Assembly (NCBI GenBank): GCA_934728255.1
Contig: CAKVEC010000008.1
Location: forward strand, 1 to 64,000
DNA from: an uncultured Bacteroidales bacterium
Lineage (GTDB): Bacteria; Bacteroidota; Bacteroidia; Bacteroidales; Paludibacteraceae
Direction of reading: 5' to 3'
Length of the DNA: 64,000 nucleotides
Below are positions 47,120 through 56,144 of the stretch, one piece after another (the first letter of the stretch is position 1; the number at the start of each line of letters is the position of its first letter). The notes beneath the pieces were generated by a model, which searched no databases, had not been told where the DNA came from, and saw only the letters and a program-made list of their open reading frames with translations. The position numbers and the translations under genes are program-made.

Positions 47120-49825
47120 ATGAGTGAAGCAGAAAACAATCAAATAGAGGTGATAGGAGCGAGGGTGCACAACCTGAAGAATATCAGTGTGTCTATTCCC
47201 CGCAACCAACTGACCGTGATAACAGGCTTGTCAGGCAGCGGCAAGTCGTCGTTGGCGTTTGATACGATATTTGCCGAGGGGCAAAGGCGGTATATCGATA
47301 CGTTCTCGTCGTATGCGCGGGGGTATATCGGGAATATGCAGCGCCCCGATGTGGACAAAATAACGGGGTTGAGTCCTGTTATTTCGATAGACCAAAAGAC
47401 GACGGGCAAGAACCCGCGTTCCACCGTGGGAACCATCACAGAGATCTACGATTTTCTGCGTCTGCTCTATGCGCGTGCGGGCGAAGCATACTCGTACCTG
47501 ACGGGTGAAAAAATGGTGCATTACACCGACGAGCAGATTGTCGATCTGATACAAAAAGACTACGCCGGCAAGAAGATTCTCCTGCTTGCGCCGATGGTGA
47601 ACAACCGCAAGGGACACTACAAAGAACTCTTCGAGACTATACGGCGCAAAGGGTATATGTACGTGCGCGTGGACGGCGAAGTGCAAGAGGTGGTGCGCGG
47701 AATGAAAGTGGACCGGTACAAGAACCACAATATAGAGGTGGTGGTGGACAGGCTGGCTGTAAAGGACAAAGAACAAGGAACAAAGAACGAAGAACAAAAT
47801 GCTTCTTCGGGGGCTGAATCGGAAGATTTGCGGCGGTTGCGTCAGTCGGTGGACAAAGCGATGACGCAGGGCAACGGGGTGATGATGATTGCAGAATGGG
47901 ACAAAGAACAAAGGACAAAGAACAAAGAACCACAGGTGCGGTATTTCTCGCGCAACCTGATGTGTCCGACGACGGGACTGAGTTACGGCGACCCCGCACC
48001 GCATACGTTCTCATTCAACAGTCCGCAAGGCTGGTGCCCGTGCTGCAAGGGCTTAGGCAAGATACACGCTTCACAGACGAGAGACGACAAGCAGTTGGAC
48101 GACATCGTACACGATGATGCCGACTGGTATCAGCGTATGCTTGCATACGTGCAGGAGCAGGAGGAACAGAAAGACGGTTCGGACGACGATATGATAGTCT
48201 GCCCCGAGTGCGGCGGCAAGCGGCTGAACAAAGAGGCGCTGAGTTACAAGATTGCGGGCAAGACCATCGCCGACCTGACGGATATGGATATTGACAAACT
48301 CTTAGAGTTTCTGACTGCGATTGCCAAAGGCGAGGGGCAGGACATTTTTGCCGCTCTGAGCAACCAGCAGCGTGCGATAGCCGAGCCGATACTCAAAGAG
48401 ATATGCGTGCGGTTGCAGTTTATGCAAAGCGTGGGGCTGAGTTACCTGAGCCTCGGGCGCGGAGCGGACAGTTTGTCAGGCGGCGAGAGCCAGCGTATCC
48501 GGTTGGCGACGCAGATCGGTTCGCGATTAGTGAACGTACTATATATATTGGACGAGCCGAGTATCGGTTTGCACCAGCGGGACAACGAGCGGCTGCTGAA
48601 CTCGCTCAAAGAGTTGCGCGATATGGGCAACTCGGTGATTGTAGTAGAGCATGACGAGCAGATGATGCGCGAGGCGGATTATGTAGTGGATATAGGTCCG
48701 AAAGCGGGACGATTGGGGGGCGAGATTATGTTTGCCGGCACGCCCGCCGAGATGCTGCATACGGATACACTGACCGCCAAATATCTGCGCGGGGAGTTGC
48801 AAATTACGCCGCCCGAACATACGACTACACCTATCGGGAAAGACACCAAATGGCTCACACTGCGAGGATGCAAGGGCAATAATTTGAAAGATGTTACAGC
48901 GCGGATTCCGCTCGGGTGTATGGTATGCGTTACAGGCGTGAGCGGCAGCGGCAAATCGACATTAGTCAACCAGACACTCTACCCCATCCTGTCGCAGAAA
49001 TTCTACCGCAGTCTGCAGAAACCATTGGCATACGACAGCATAGAGGGCGTGGAGAACATTGACAAGGTGATTGCCGTGGACCAATCGCCAATAGGCAGGA
49101 CGCCACGGTCGAACCCCGCCACATATACGAATGTATTCAACGACATACGCGAACTATTTGCCCAACTGCCCGAATCGAAGATACGCGCATGGAAAGCCAA
49201 CCGCTTCAGTTTCAACACCAAAGGCGGTCGTTGCGAGGAGTGCGCCGGCAATGGGTACAAGACCATACAAATGCATTTTATGCCCGATGTGTACGTGCCT
49301 TGCGAGGCATGCGGCGGACAGCGGTACAACAAAGAGACACTCGAGGTACGTTTCAAGGGAAAGAACATCGCAGATGTATTGGATATGACGGTCAATCAGG
49401 CAGTGGAGTTCTTCGAGAGCCAGCCGTATATCCTGCGCAAAATCAAGACGATACAAGACGTCGGCTTGGGGTATATCAAATTAGGTCAGTCGTCCACCTC
49501 GCTCTCGGGCGGCGAAAGCCAGCGTATCAAGTTGGCAACCGAATTAGCACGTCCGTCCACCGGCAAGACCCTGTATATATTAGACGAACCGACTACGGGA
49601 CTGCATTTCGAAGACATACGCGTGCTGCTCGGTGTACTGCGCAAGTTGGCAGACAAGGGCAACACGGTGCTGATCATAGAGCATAACTTAGATGTCATCC
49701 GCAGTTGCGACTATCTGATCGATATGGGTCCGGAAGGCGGGCGCGGCGGCGGTCAGTTGGTCTGCGAAGGGACCATAGAGGAGGTGAAGAACTGCAAGGA
49801 GAGCATTACGGGAAGGTTTCTGTAA
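47120..49825 (+). CDS. uvrA: UvrA, excinuclease ABC subunit A
   Basis: A 901-residue damage-sensing ATPase of nucleotide excision repair. First ABC half: TGLSGSGKSSLAFDTIFAEGQRRYIDTFSSYARGYI; signature LSGGESQRIRLATQIGS; second half: TGVSGSGKSTLVNQTL; signature LSGGESQRIKLATELARP; zinc site CEECAGNGYKTIQMHFMPDVYVPCEACGG. ATG 47120 matches the conserved start (IEVIGARVHNLKNI). In the region between the first Walker A and the first signature, two stretches, KDKEQGTKNEEQNA and DKEQRTKNKEPQ, are encoded by ACAAAGA heptamer tracts (about 47762-47800 and 47900-47935), which look like in-frame repeat insertions. Confidence 0.97.
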   Translation: MSEAENNQIEVIGARVHNLKNISVSIPRNQLTVITGLSGSGKSSLAFDTIFAEGQRRYIDTFSSYARGYIGNMQRPDVDKITGLSPVISIDQKTTGKNPRSTVGTITEIYDFLRLLYARAGEAYSYLTGEKMVHYTDEQIVDLIQKDYAGKKILLLAPMVNNRKGHYKELFETIRRKGYMYVRVDGEVQEVVRGMKVDRYKNHNIEVVVDRLAVKDKEQGTKNEEQNASSGAESEDLRRLRQSVDKAMTQGNGVMMIAEWDKEQRTKNKEPQVRYFSRNLMCPTTGLSYGDPAPHTFSFNSPQGWCPCCKGLGKIHASQTRDDKQLDDIVHDDADWYQRMLAYVQEQEEQKDGSDDDMIVCPECGGKRLNKEALSYKIAGKTIADLTDMDIDKLLEFLTAIAKGEGQDIFAALSNQQRAIAEPILKEICVRLQFMQSVGLSYLSLGRGADSLSGGESQRIRLATQIGSRLVNVLYILDEPSIGLHQRDNERLLNSLKELRDMGNSVIVVEHDEQMMREADYVVDIGPKAGRLGGEIMFAGTPAEMLHTDTLTAKYLRGELQITPPEHTTTPIGKDTKWLTLRGCKGNNLKDVTARIPLGCMVCVTGVSGSGKSTLVNQTLYPILSQKFYRSLQKPLAYDSIEGVENIDKVIAVDQSPIGRTPRSNPATYTNVFNDIRELFAQLPESKIRAWKANRFSFNTKGGRCEECAGNGYKTIQMHFMPDVYVPCEACGGQRYNKETLEVRFKGKNIADVLDMTVNQAVEFFESQPYILRKIKTIQDVGLGYIKLGQSSTSLSGGESQRIKLATELARPSTGKTLYILDEPTTGLHFEDIRVLLGVLRKLADKGNTVLIIEHNLDVIRSCDYLIDMGPEGGRGGGQLVCEGTIEEVKNCKESITGRFL
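47762..47935. repeat. Two heptanucleotide tracts (ACAAAGA type) inside uvrA
   Basis: Two separate imperfect tracts of ACAAAGA/ACAAGGA units about 140 bp apart within the uvrA coding sequence. Both keep the frame open and encode lysine/glutamate/asparagine-rich linkers. Confidence 0.85.
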
Positions 49826-49935
49826 TTTGTAAATTTGTAAGTGTGTAAATTTGTAAATTAGCAAAGCCAACAAGGTACAACCAACAGCGCAACGCCACTA
49901 ACGTAAAAACCAATAACGTTTGCGCAGCAAACAGA
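49826..49935. repeat. Low-complexity repeats between uvrA and the antiporter gene
   Basis: A GTAAATTT-type 8-bp repeat (about 49825-49860) is followed by AACGCCACTAACGTAAAAACCAATAACG. Similar AACGTT-rich intergenic filler is seen at 44310-44390 and 61385-61460. Confidence 0.5.
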
Positions 49936-51807
49936 ATGCTATCCAACTCATTAGCCATAATGTCGATTGTACTGGGAGTGATACTCCTCGTACCGCCCGT
50001 GTGCCGCAAGATACACGTGCCGAGCATTGTGGGCTTTATCATCGCGGGTATCGTATTGGGACCCTATGGGCTGAATATCTTTGCCGAAAGCGAGACGATA
50101 CGCATGTTAGGCAAGATGGGTATGCTCTATATCATGCTGCAGGCCGGTATAGAGATTGACATGAACGACTTCAGCCAATACAAACGCAGTGCGGTAGTGT
50201 TCGGTTTCTATACATTTCTGATACCTTTTGCATTAGGTATGCTCACCAGCCGCCTGATGGGATTCGGCTGGGCGACATGCGCCCTGATGGGAGCGATGTA
50301 CGGCAGCCATACGCTGATGACCTACCCGATAGTGAGCCGCTACGGCATACAGAAGAATGCGGCGGTGAATATCGTCGTGGGCGGTACAATGGTGGCGATT
50401 ACGCTGTCGCTCCTTGTATTAGCGGGACTGAAAAGCCACCTGACAGGCACGGAGAGTCCGCTCTTCTGGTGGGCATTGGCGGGGAAGATTGCCCTCTTTG
50501 CGGCGATGACCTTGTGGGCGTTTCCGTGGGTGGTGCAGAAAGCGTTCAAGCGGCAGCAGGAACCGGTTTTCTGCTTTATGCTCGTGATGACAGTGCTGAT
50601 GCTGTCGGCTTTTCTTGCCGACTGGGCAGGTTTGGAGGGTATCCTCGGTGCTTTTGTATGCGGTGTGTCGCTCAACCGGCTGGTGCCGAACCGCTCCTCT
50701 CTGATGAATCGTATCAATTTTGTGGGCAACAGTATCTTCGTGCCGCTCTTTCTGATTGACGTGGGTATGATGATAGACATCAGTCTCTGCTGGCACGGCT
50801 GGGCGACCATCACCATTGCGGCAGTGATGATCGGTACCAAATTAGCAGGCAAATGGTTGGCGGCATGGGCGGCACAAGGGTCGTTCCACTTGACCGGTAT
50901 GGAGCGGCAGTTGGTTTTCGGACTGACCCATGCTACTGCGGCAGGCACGCTGGCGATTGTTACGATCGGCTACCAAGTAGGGCTTTTCAACTCCGAGATA
51001 CTCAACGGGGCAGTGCTTATGATATTGGTGCTATGTACTATCTCGTCGTTTGTTACAGAGCATGCCGCAAAACAGATTGCGCTACAAGAAGAAGCCAAAT
51101 TAGAGAGCGATCGGACGGAAGACGAATGGCTGGTGATGTCGGTAGGCGAAGACCTGCACGACAAACTGAAAGAACTGAGCAACCTGAGCAGCCTGCCCGA
51201 GACGGAGTTCGTACAGAGCGACGACTGGGCGGACGCACGGCAGATCATCGAGCGGCGGGGCAAATCCACCATCGTCTATCACGAGGTGCAACCGCTCAAT
51301 ACGATCAACCGTCTGCTGGTGGCAGTACCGCGCTATGCCGAAAAGGAGTACGATTTCATCTCCTGCTTCGGGCAGATACGCCGCCTAAGCAGTCAGATAG
51401 GCGCGAAAGTGGTATTCTTTGCCAACGAGGACACGCAGCGTGTGCTGAAGGCTATGAGCCGCCGCAAGGGCAAGTATCTGCGGGCGTCATACCGCGAGAT
51501 GGGCGATTGGGAAGAGGTGCTGATGATGGCAAAAGAGGCAGAGAAGGACGATATGATTGTAATGGTCTCTTCACGCCACGCCACGGCCAGTTACAACCCG
51601 CTTTTCGAGCAAATACCCGATATGCTGGAGCGTTTCTTCCGGCAGCACAACTATCTGATACTCTACCCCGAGCAGCAGATGGGCGGCGAGGTGCGCGATG
51701 TATTCCTGACGGATATTCCCCAACCAAGCCGCACATGGCGTCTGGTTACCAAAACCAAGCAATGGTTTCTCCGTCTCCTGCGCCGCCGACAACACAGAAA
51801 GAAATAA
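49936..51807 (+). CDS. Cation:proton antiporter (CPA2/KefB-like) with a C-terminal soluble domain
   Basis: A 623-residue membrane protein. Residues about 5-385 form 11-13 membrane helices of the CPA2 type: VPSIVGFIIAGIVLGPYGLNIF, MLYIMLQAGIEIDMNDF (the aGle-D motif), GAMYGSHTLMTYPIVSRYG, LADWAGLEGILGAFVCGVSLNR and LFLIDVGMMIDISL. Residues about 400-600 form a cytoplasmic domain resembling a tandem universal-stress (Usp-like) fold. It probably exchanges Na+ or K+ for H+. It lies 110 bp after uvrA with no promoter of the standard kind, so it may be cotranscribed. Confidence 0.88.
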   Translation: MLSNSLAIMSIVLGVILLVPPVCRKIHVPSIVGFIIAGIVLGPYGLNIFAESETIRMLGKMGMLYIMLQAGIEIDMNDFSQYKRSAVVFGFYTFLIPFALGMLTSRLMGFGWATCALMGAMYGSHTLMTYPIVSRYGIQKNAAVNIVVGGTMVAITLSLLVLAGLKSHLTGTESPLFWWALAGKIALFAAMTLWAFPWVVQKAFKRQQEPVFCFMLVMTVLMLSAFLADWAGLEGILGAFVCGVSLNRLVPNRSSLMNRINFVGNSIFVPLFLIDVGMMIDISLCWHGWATITIAAVMIGTKLAGKWLAAWAAQGSFHLTGMERQLVFGLTHATAAGTLAIVTIGYQVGLFNSEILNGAVLMILVLCTISSFVTEHAAKQIALQEEAKLESDRTEDEWLVMSVGEDLHDKLKELSNLSSLPETEFVQSDDWADARQIIERRGKSTIVYHEVQPLNTINRLLVAVPRYAEKEYDFISCFGQIRRLSSQIGAKVVFFANEDTQRVLKAMSRRKGKYLRASYREMGDWEEVLMMAKEAEKDDMIVMVSSRHATASYNPLFEQIPDMLERFFRQHNYLILYPEQQMGGEVRDVFLTDIPQPSRTWRLVTKTKQWFLRLLRRRQHRKK

Positions 51808-51837
51808 GTATGCCACAGAAAAGGAATCTATATACAA

Positions 51838-51861
51838 CAAAAAAGGAGAGCGTTGCTCTCC
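51838..51861 (-). terminator. Terminator of tRNA-Lys
   Basis: GGAGAG-caac-GCTCTCC stem followed on the minus strand by TTTTTTGTTG, directly after the tRNA. Confidence 0.88.
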
Positions 51862-51866
51862 TCTGT

Positions 51867-51940
51867 GTGAACCAGCTGGGGCTCGAACCCAGGACCCCAT
51901 CCTTAAAAGGGATGTGCTCTACCTGCTGAGCTACTGATTC
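51867..51940 (-). tRNA. tRNA-Lys (anticodon UUU)
   Basis: Read on the minus strand: acceptor GAATCAG pairs with CTGGTTC (one G-U), D stem GCTC/GAGC, anticodon stem CATCC/GGATG with loop CTTTTAA (anticodon TTT), and T arm CTGGG-TTCGAGC-CCCAG. CCA is not encoded. A perfect promoter (51963-51994) and terminator flank it, so it is a single-gene unit. Confidence 0.97.
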
Positions 51941-51962
51941 AGGCTTTTTCTCAAAAGCGGGT

Positions 51963-51994
51963 GCAAAGGTACTGCTTTTTTTTGAACCGTGCAA
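51963..51994 (-). promoter_or_regulatory. Promoter of tRNA-Lys
   Basis: Minus strand: TTG (51992-51994), 20-bp spacer, TACCTTTGC (51963-51971). Confidence 0.87.
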
Positions 51995-52039
51995 ATAATT
52001 GGTGCATTATTTTCACTTTTAATAGAAAAATCATACAAT

Positions 52040-53434
52040 ATGAACATAAATAAGACATATTTGCGCCGAAAAACGACGCAAACAAAGGTAGGAGACATCT
52101 ATATAGGCAGCGAATCGCCTATCCGTATCCAGACTATGGCCAACACCTCGACCAATGATATAGCGGGAAGTGTGGCGCAAGCGCAACGCTGTATCGCTGC
52201 GGGAGCGGAACTGATCCGCTTCACTACGCAGGGGCTGCGGGAGGTGGAGTCGCTGAAGGAGATACACCGGCAATGCACAATGCACAATGCACAATGCGTA
52301 ATGGTTGCGGACGTCCATTTTCAAGCCGATGTGGCTGATGCGGCAGCACAGGTAGTGGAGAAAGTGCGTATCAATCCGGGAAACTACATTGACCCCGCAC
52401 GCAAATTCAAGCATATAGACTACACCGATGAGGAATATCAAGCCGAACTCGGGCGGTTGCGGGAACGATTTACCCGCCTGCTCAATATATGTAAGGAACA
52501 CCATACCGCCATCCGTTTAGGCGTGAACCACGGCAGCCTGAGCGACCGTATCATGTCGCGCTACGGGGACACCCCCGCAGGAATGGTAGAGAGCGTAATG
52601 GAGTTTCTGCGCGTGGCAGTGAGCGAACAATTTATGAATATCGTCATCTCCGTCAAGGCAAGCAACACCCGCATAATGGTGAATACAGTGCGACTACTGG
52701 TGCAGCAGATGGACGCAGAGGATATGGCTTTTCCGTTGCACTTGGGCGTTACGGAAGCGGGCGAAGGCGAGGACGGGCGTATCAAGTCGGCAGTAGGTAT
52801 CGGTGCCCTACTGGCAGACGGTATCGGCGACACGGTACGGGTGAGCCTGAGCGAAGCACCCGAAAACGAGATACCCGTGGCAAAAGCAATAGTGGACTAT
52901 TTTGTTGATCCACAGAGTATACGCTATAAGGACAGCACACGGATTGCGGAAGAAGACAACACTATTTATTATTCCAATGAAGATACCGACTGGGGACTAT
53001 TCCAACTACACGCCGCGGCAGAATGCGGACGACTGCTGTGGAAATACAGTGCGGGCAATATAGTGTTGAGCAACCGAAATTTTGGTGCAGAGCAGTTGGA
53101 GCGACTGAGCAAAGATATACTGCAAGCCGCACGGGTGCGTATTTATAAGACAGAGTATATCTCCTGCCCCGGATGCGGACGCACGCTGTTTGACTTAGAA
53201 AAGACCATTGCCGAGGTGAAAGCCGCCACGGCGGAGTTTACGGGACTGAAAATAGGCGTGATGGGCTGTATTGTAAACGGACCGGGCGAGATGGCAGATG
53301 CCGACTTCGGCTATGTGGGCGCCGGACGCGGGCGCGTCAGTCTCTATCGAGGCAAAGAGTGTGTGCTGAAGAACATCCCGCAAGAAGAGGCTGTAGAAGC
53401 GTTGCTTGAACTGATTCGTAATGATACCTTATAG
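52040..53434 (+). CDS. ispG: IspG, 4-hydroxy-3-methylbut-2-enyl diphosphate synthase, with a short middle domain
   Basis: A 464-residue [4Fe-4S] enzyme of the MEP isoprenoid pathway (also gcpE). The TIM barrel runs from about residue 15 to 290 (IRIQTMANTSTNDI, KVRINPGNYID, IRLGVNHGSLSDRIMSRYGDTP, LHLGVTEAGEGEDGRIKSAVGIGALLADGIGDTVRVSL). The iron-sulfur domain has SCPGCGRTLFDL and MGCIVNGPGEMADADFGYVG. Bacteroidota enzymes usually carry a large inserted middle domain and exceed 600 residues; here only about 90-100 residues remain between the barrel and the cluster domain. Within the barrel, HRQCTMHNAQC is encoded by three ACAATGC units (21 bp, in frame). ATG 52040 is the start that fits the family. 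Confidence 0.95.
   Translation: MNINKTYLRRKTTQTKVGDIYIGSESPIRIQTMANTSTNDIAGSVAQAQRCIAAGAELIRFTTQGLREVESLKEIHRQCTMHNAQCVMVADVHFQADVADAAAQVVEKVRINPGNYIDPARKFKHIDYTDEEYQAELGRLRERFTRLLNICKEHHTAIRLGVNHGSLSDRIMSRYGDTPAGMVESVMEFLRVAVSEQFMNIVISVKASNTRIMVNTVRLLVQQMDAEDMAFPLHLGVTEAGEGEDGRIKSAVGIGALLADGIGDTVRVSLSEAPENEIPVAKAIVDYFVDPQSIRYKDSTRIAEEDNTIYYSNEDTDWGLFQLHAAAECGRLLWKYSAGNIVLSNRNFGAEQLERLSKDILQAARVRIYKTEYISCPGCGRTLFDLEKTIAEVKAATAEFTGLKIGVMGCIVNGPGEMADADFGYVGAGRGRVSLYRGKECVLKNIPQEEAVEALLELIRNDTL
52275..52303. repeat. Heptanucleotide repeat (ACAATGC, three units) inside ispG
   Basis: Three exact units plus a partial one. Three units equal 21 bp, so the reading frame is kept; the encoded residues replace a surface loop that varies between homologues. 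Confidence 0.9.
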
Positions 53435-53507
53435 TAGAAAATACGGCAACGAGATTTGTTTTTTCCGATAGGATATGCTTTTTTATGCAAACGCTATACG
53501 CTTTTTG

Positions 53508-53539
53508 TTGCATATATCGTACAAAAGCAGTATTTTTGC
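53508..53539 (+). promoter_or_regulatory. Promoter of the secreted 463-residue protein gene
   Basis: TTG at 53508-53510, 20-bp spacer (beginning CATATATCG), TATTTTTGC at 53531-53539. Confidence 0.82.
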
Positions 53540-53570
53540 AACGATTTTATTAACTAAACATTTTCTTGAT

Positions 53571-54962
53571 ATGAAGAAGGTTTTCTCATTGTTATTTGCG
53601 CTTACGGTTCTGGTAAGTGCCAATGCAGGAGAGCGGCTGATGCTGTCTCGCAAACCGTTGAACACGAAAGTGCCCATGGCTGCATTGGCAGATAAGGCTC
53701 ACAAAGCCCCTACGCACTTTGCCGGTACAACCATTGATATTGTGTGTGATTCGGTACATATCTATGATATGAGCAATGTCTTGGGCACTCCTATTACGCA
53801 AATCACCAGTGCCAATGACAACTATGACATCTCCATTATGATTGCAGAGGTAGTCCAGTATTTCGGCACCTATGATGCCAATGTGGGTATTACCCCAAAA
53901 GGCGGAACGCAAATGCTGGTAAACGGAGAAGTTACATTGGCTAATGCCGGTAGCGGAAAAGCCATTGTAACCTCAACCGTTACTGCGGAAGACGGGAATA
54001 CCTATAACATTCGTCTGCAACCGAAAGCAACCGTTATTCCCGAATGCAAAGATACGGTAACGATCAACATTCCGAAAGCCACGTTTGCCAACAAATTGCA
54101 GACCGAGGATGCATTTATGATTCAAGGCAAGACCACCGATTTGATGTGGGCAGCAAGTTTCCAACCTACCAATGTGGGTGGAAAAGTAGCAGGCACATAC
54201 ACGACAGACCAATTATATGATCTCTATTCATTTGTTGTGTACGATCCGTGGAATGCGACTGACGATGACTTTGTAGAGTTCTTGGACGGTACAGTTAAGG
54301 TTATAGTTGTCGGCAAGGAGATTACTGTAGTCGCAGGTATGGTAGGTACGGATGCTACCTATTATAAGATTACGATGATGGCAGAATACGACGATGTTGT
54401 ACGCCTGACGGCTGATGCCGAGACAGGAAGCGTAGATCGCACCTATACGGCAGGGGTTGACAATGTTGCGGTAGATACCGATTATGCTTCGCAAGGGGTT
54501 ATTTATGTGGATGCACAATCCGCCAACGGTGCGGATTATACCACTATCGGTTTTATTTGCGAAAACACGGATAAAGACATCATTATCCCAGCAGGTGAAT
54601 ATCCGATCAACTATACCGATGCAGTCGGCACCGTAATGGCTACTACAGGAATAAATAGTGATAATAAAGTATATCCATCTTACTATAGCACCATTTCCGA
54701 CGGGCTGTTGGCACACCCCATATTCTTTATGGTATCGGGTAAGGCGGTTGTGGAGAACGCAAATGGCGAGCTGAAGATTACGGTAGATGCCGTCAATTCG
54801 TATGACAGACCTATCCACGTGGTTATCAATGCAGGGCTGCAGACGGCTATCGAGGATGTGAATGCAGATGCCGCAGAGGTTACCAAATACATCCAAAACG
54901 GACAGATGTATATCCTGCGCAACGGCAATGTATATACCGCTACAGGCGCATTGGTAAAATAA
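53571..54962 (+). CDS. Secreted protein of unknown function with repeated beta domains and a Bacteroidales C-terminal tail
   Basis: A 463-residue exported protein (signal MKKVFSLLFALTVLVSANAG). Residues about 60-170 and 175-300 look like two related beta-rich modules (each with a T-IDIVCDSVHIYDM or DTVTINIPKATFANK start and an EVTLANAGSGKAIVTSTV or TVKVIVVGKEITVVAGMV strand pair), and a third is possible at 310-430. The end, VTKYIQNGQMYILRNGNVYTATGALVK, is the short tail of secreted Bacteroidales proteins. No catalytic motif is visible. It is monocistronic with its own promoter and a terminator. Confidence 0.75.
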   Translation: MKKVFSLLFALTVLVSANAGERLMLSRKPLNTKVPMAALADKAHKAPTHFAGTTIDIVCDSVHIYDMSNVLGTPITQITSANDNYDISIMIAEVVQYFGTYDANVGITPKGGTQMLVNGEVTLANAGSGKAIVTSTVTAEDGNTYNIRLQPKATVIPECKDTVTINIPKATFANKLQTEDAFMIQGKTTDLMWAASFQPTNVGGKVAGTYTTDQLYDLYSFVVYDPWNATDDDFVEFLDGTVKVIVVGKEITVVAGMVGTDATYYKITMMAEYDDVVRLTADAETGSVDRTYTAGVDNVAVDTDYASQGVIYVDAQSANGADYTTIGFICENTDKDIIIPAGEYPINYTDAVGTVMATTGINSDNKVYPSYYSTISDGLLAHPIFFMVSGKAVVENANGELKITVDAVNSYDRPIHVVINAGLQTAIEDVNADAAEVTKYIQNGQMYILRNGNVYTATGALVK

Positions 54963-55006
54963 CCGATTTCTATTTCCCACGGGGAGCAATATCAGTCTCC
55001 CTACCC

Positions 55007-55041
55007 TATCCGACTGCCACAAATGGCAGTCGGATTTTTTG
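55007..55041 (+). terminator. Terminator after the secreted-protein gene
   Basis: TCCGACTGCCA/TGGCAGTCGGA, an 11-bp perfect stem with a CAAA loop, followed by TTTTTTGTG. Confidence 0.93.
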
Positions 55042-55084
55042 TGTATTCACATAAGTTCCAACCGACACATCATTTATGGTGCAG

Positions 55085-55193
55085 ATAGTGAATATTTTCT
55101 GCATAAACCGCATAAAACAGCGGCTTATTATAGTGGAAAAAACCAATTCTTTCTACGTCCTTTCTACGTCTTTTCTACGTAATTGATAGTACA
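55085..55193 (+). repeat. Triple CTACGT dispersed element, copy D (full form)
   Basis: The extended part TGCATAAACCGCATAAAAC, AGCGGCTTAT and GGAAAAAACCAATT leads into three CTACGT motifs (55148-55193). It matches copy C over its whole length apart from local changes. Confidence 0.85.
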
Positions 55194-55370
55194 AGGTATG
55201 CCTATTGCATATAATGCATATTTTCTGCATAATCTGACAACCATATCGGTACACTTTCAACACACGGCATTGCAACAGACACTTTGCTTACTAAAATGCA
55301 GAAAACACATCAGAAGAAATAATTATAAAACAAAAAACTATACAAAAAGATATATTATACAACATTTCCC

Positions 55371-55402
55371 TTGCATACATAAAATAATTTCTATACTTTT
55401 GC
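55371..55402 (+). promoter_or_regulatory. Promoter of the lipoprotein cluster
   Basis: TTG at 55371-55373, 20-bp spacer, TACTTTTGC at 55394-55402; about 75 nt before the first lipoprotein ATG. Confidence 0.82.
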
Positions 55403-55481
55403 AACCAATATAACATTTACTAACACATAGTGGCATTTGCACATAATATCTTATAGATTTTACTAACCCATATATACCATT

Positions 55482-56072
55482 ATGAAAAGAATATCAATAC
55501 TTTTATACACTTGTTTCTGCCTCTTTTCTTGTTCGTATAAACAAGAAAATGAGATAATGAAACAACAATGCGAAGAATGGTTTGCTACGGAGCGCACTTA
55601 TCTGTACGATAATTATCAAGTAGGAGACTCTATATTTTTCATTGATGAAAATGATAACAGACAAGGGTTTGTTATCAAAAAACAGACTAAGGAATATCAA
55701 ATAGAATATACAAAAGGGACACTGCTTATGAAATCGCAAGAATACATAAGCGGTTTACAACTTTCAATATCACTACAACAAGAGTTTCCAAACTTTACAA
55801 GCATTACCATTTATGAAACTTACAACGGAACTGAGAATGTACAGTTTGCAATTCAACATAACAATCGGAACATATCGGGACAAAAGAAAAACGATTTGTC
55901 CAATCCGATATACAACCTTGATAGTGAAAAAATTCTGATAGGAGACGCATATATCAACTCCAAACAAGCAGGCAAAGCACTTTGTGTACTGCGTAAAGAT
56001 TTTGGAATCATCAGAATAGAAGACCAATACGGACATAAATGGACGACAATCGTCAAAGATACAAGTGAATAA
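55482..56072 (+). CDS. Small lipoprotein of unknown function (paralogue 1)
   Basis: A 196-residue predicted lipoprotein (MKRISILLYTCFCLFSC, mature Cys17). The mature part begins with a helix ending EEWFATERTYLYDNYQVGDSIFFIDENDNRQGF. It is related to the next gene: both share Y-(x)GDS-(I/V)-FI-E-N near residue 50 and end with a conserved IGDAYINSKQAGKALCVLRKDFGIIRIEDQYGHKW-like stretch. The gene is AT-rich compared with the housekeeping regions. No function is known. Confidence 0.72.
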   Translation: MKRISILLYTCFCLFSCSYKQENEIMKQQCEEWFATERTYLYDNYQVGDSIFFIDENDNRQGFVIKKQTKEYQIEYTKGTLLMKSQEYISGLQLSISLQQEFPNFTSITIYETYNGTENVQFAIQHNNRNISGQKKNDLSNPIYNLDSEKILIGDAYINSKQAGKALCVLRKDFGIIRIEDQYGHKWTTIVKDTSE

Positions 56073-56144
56073 AGATGTGTGCCACAATCTCCTACACATT
56101 GAATTACAACCCAAAAATCACATCCAAAGTTATTAAACTCTCAT

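Larger units (their letters stand above)
54963..55481. other. Gap holding a terminator, a dispersed element and a promoter
   Basis: After the terminator and copy D of the CTACGT element, the rest (55194-55370) is AT-rich with repeated TGCATA motifs and no gene. The promoter of the first lipoprotein gene is at 55371-55402. Confidence 0.7.
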
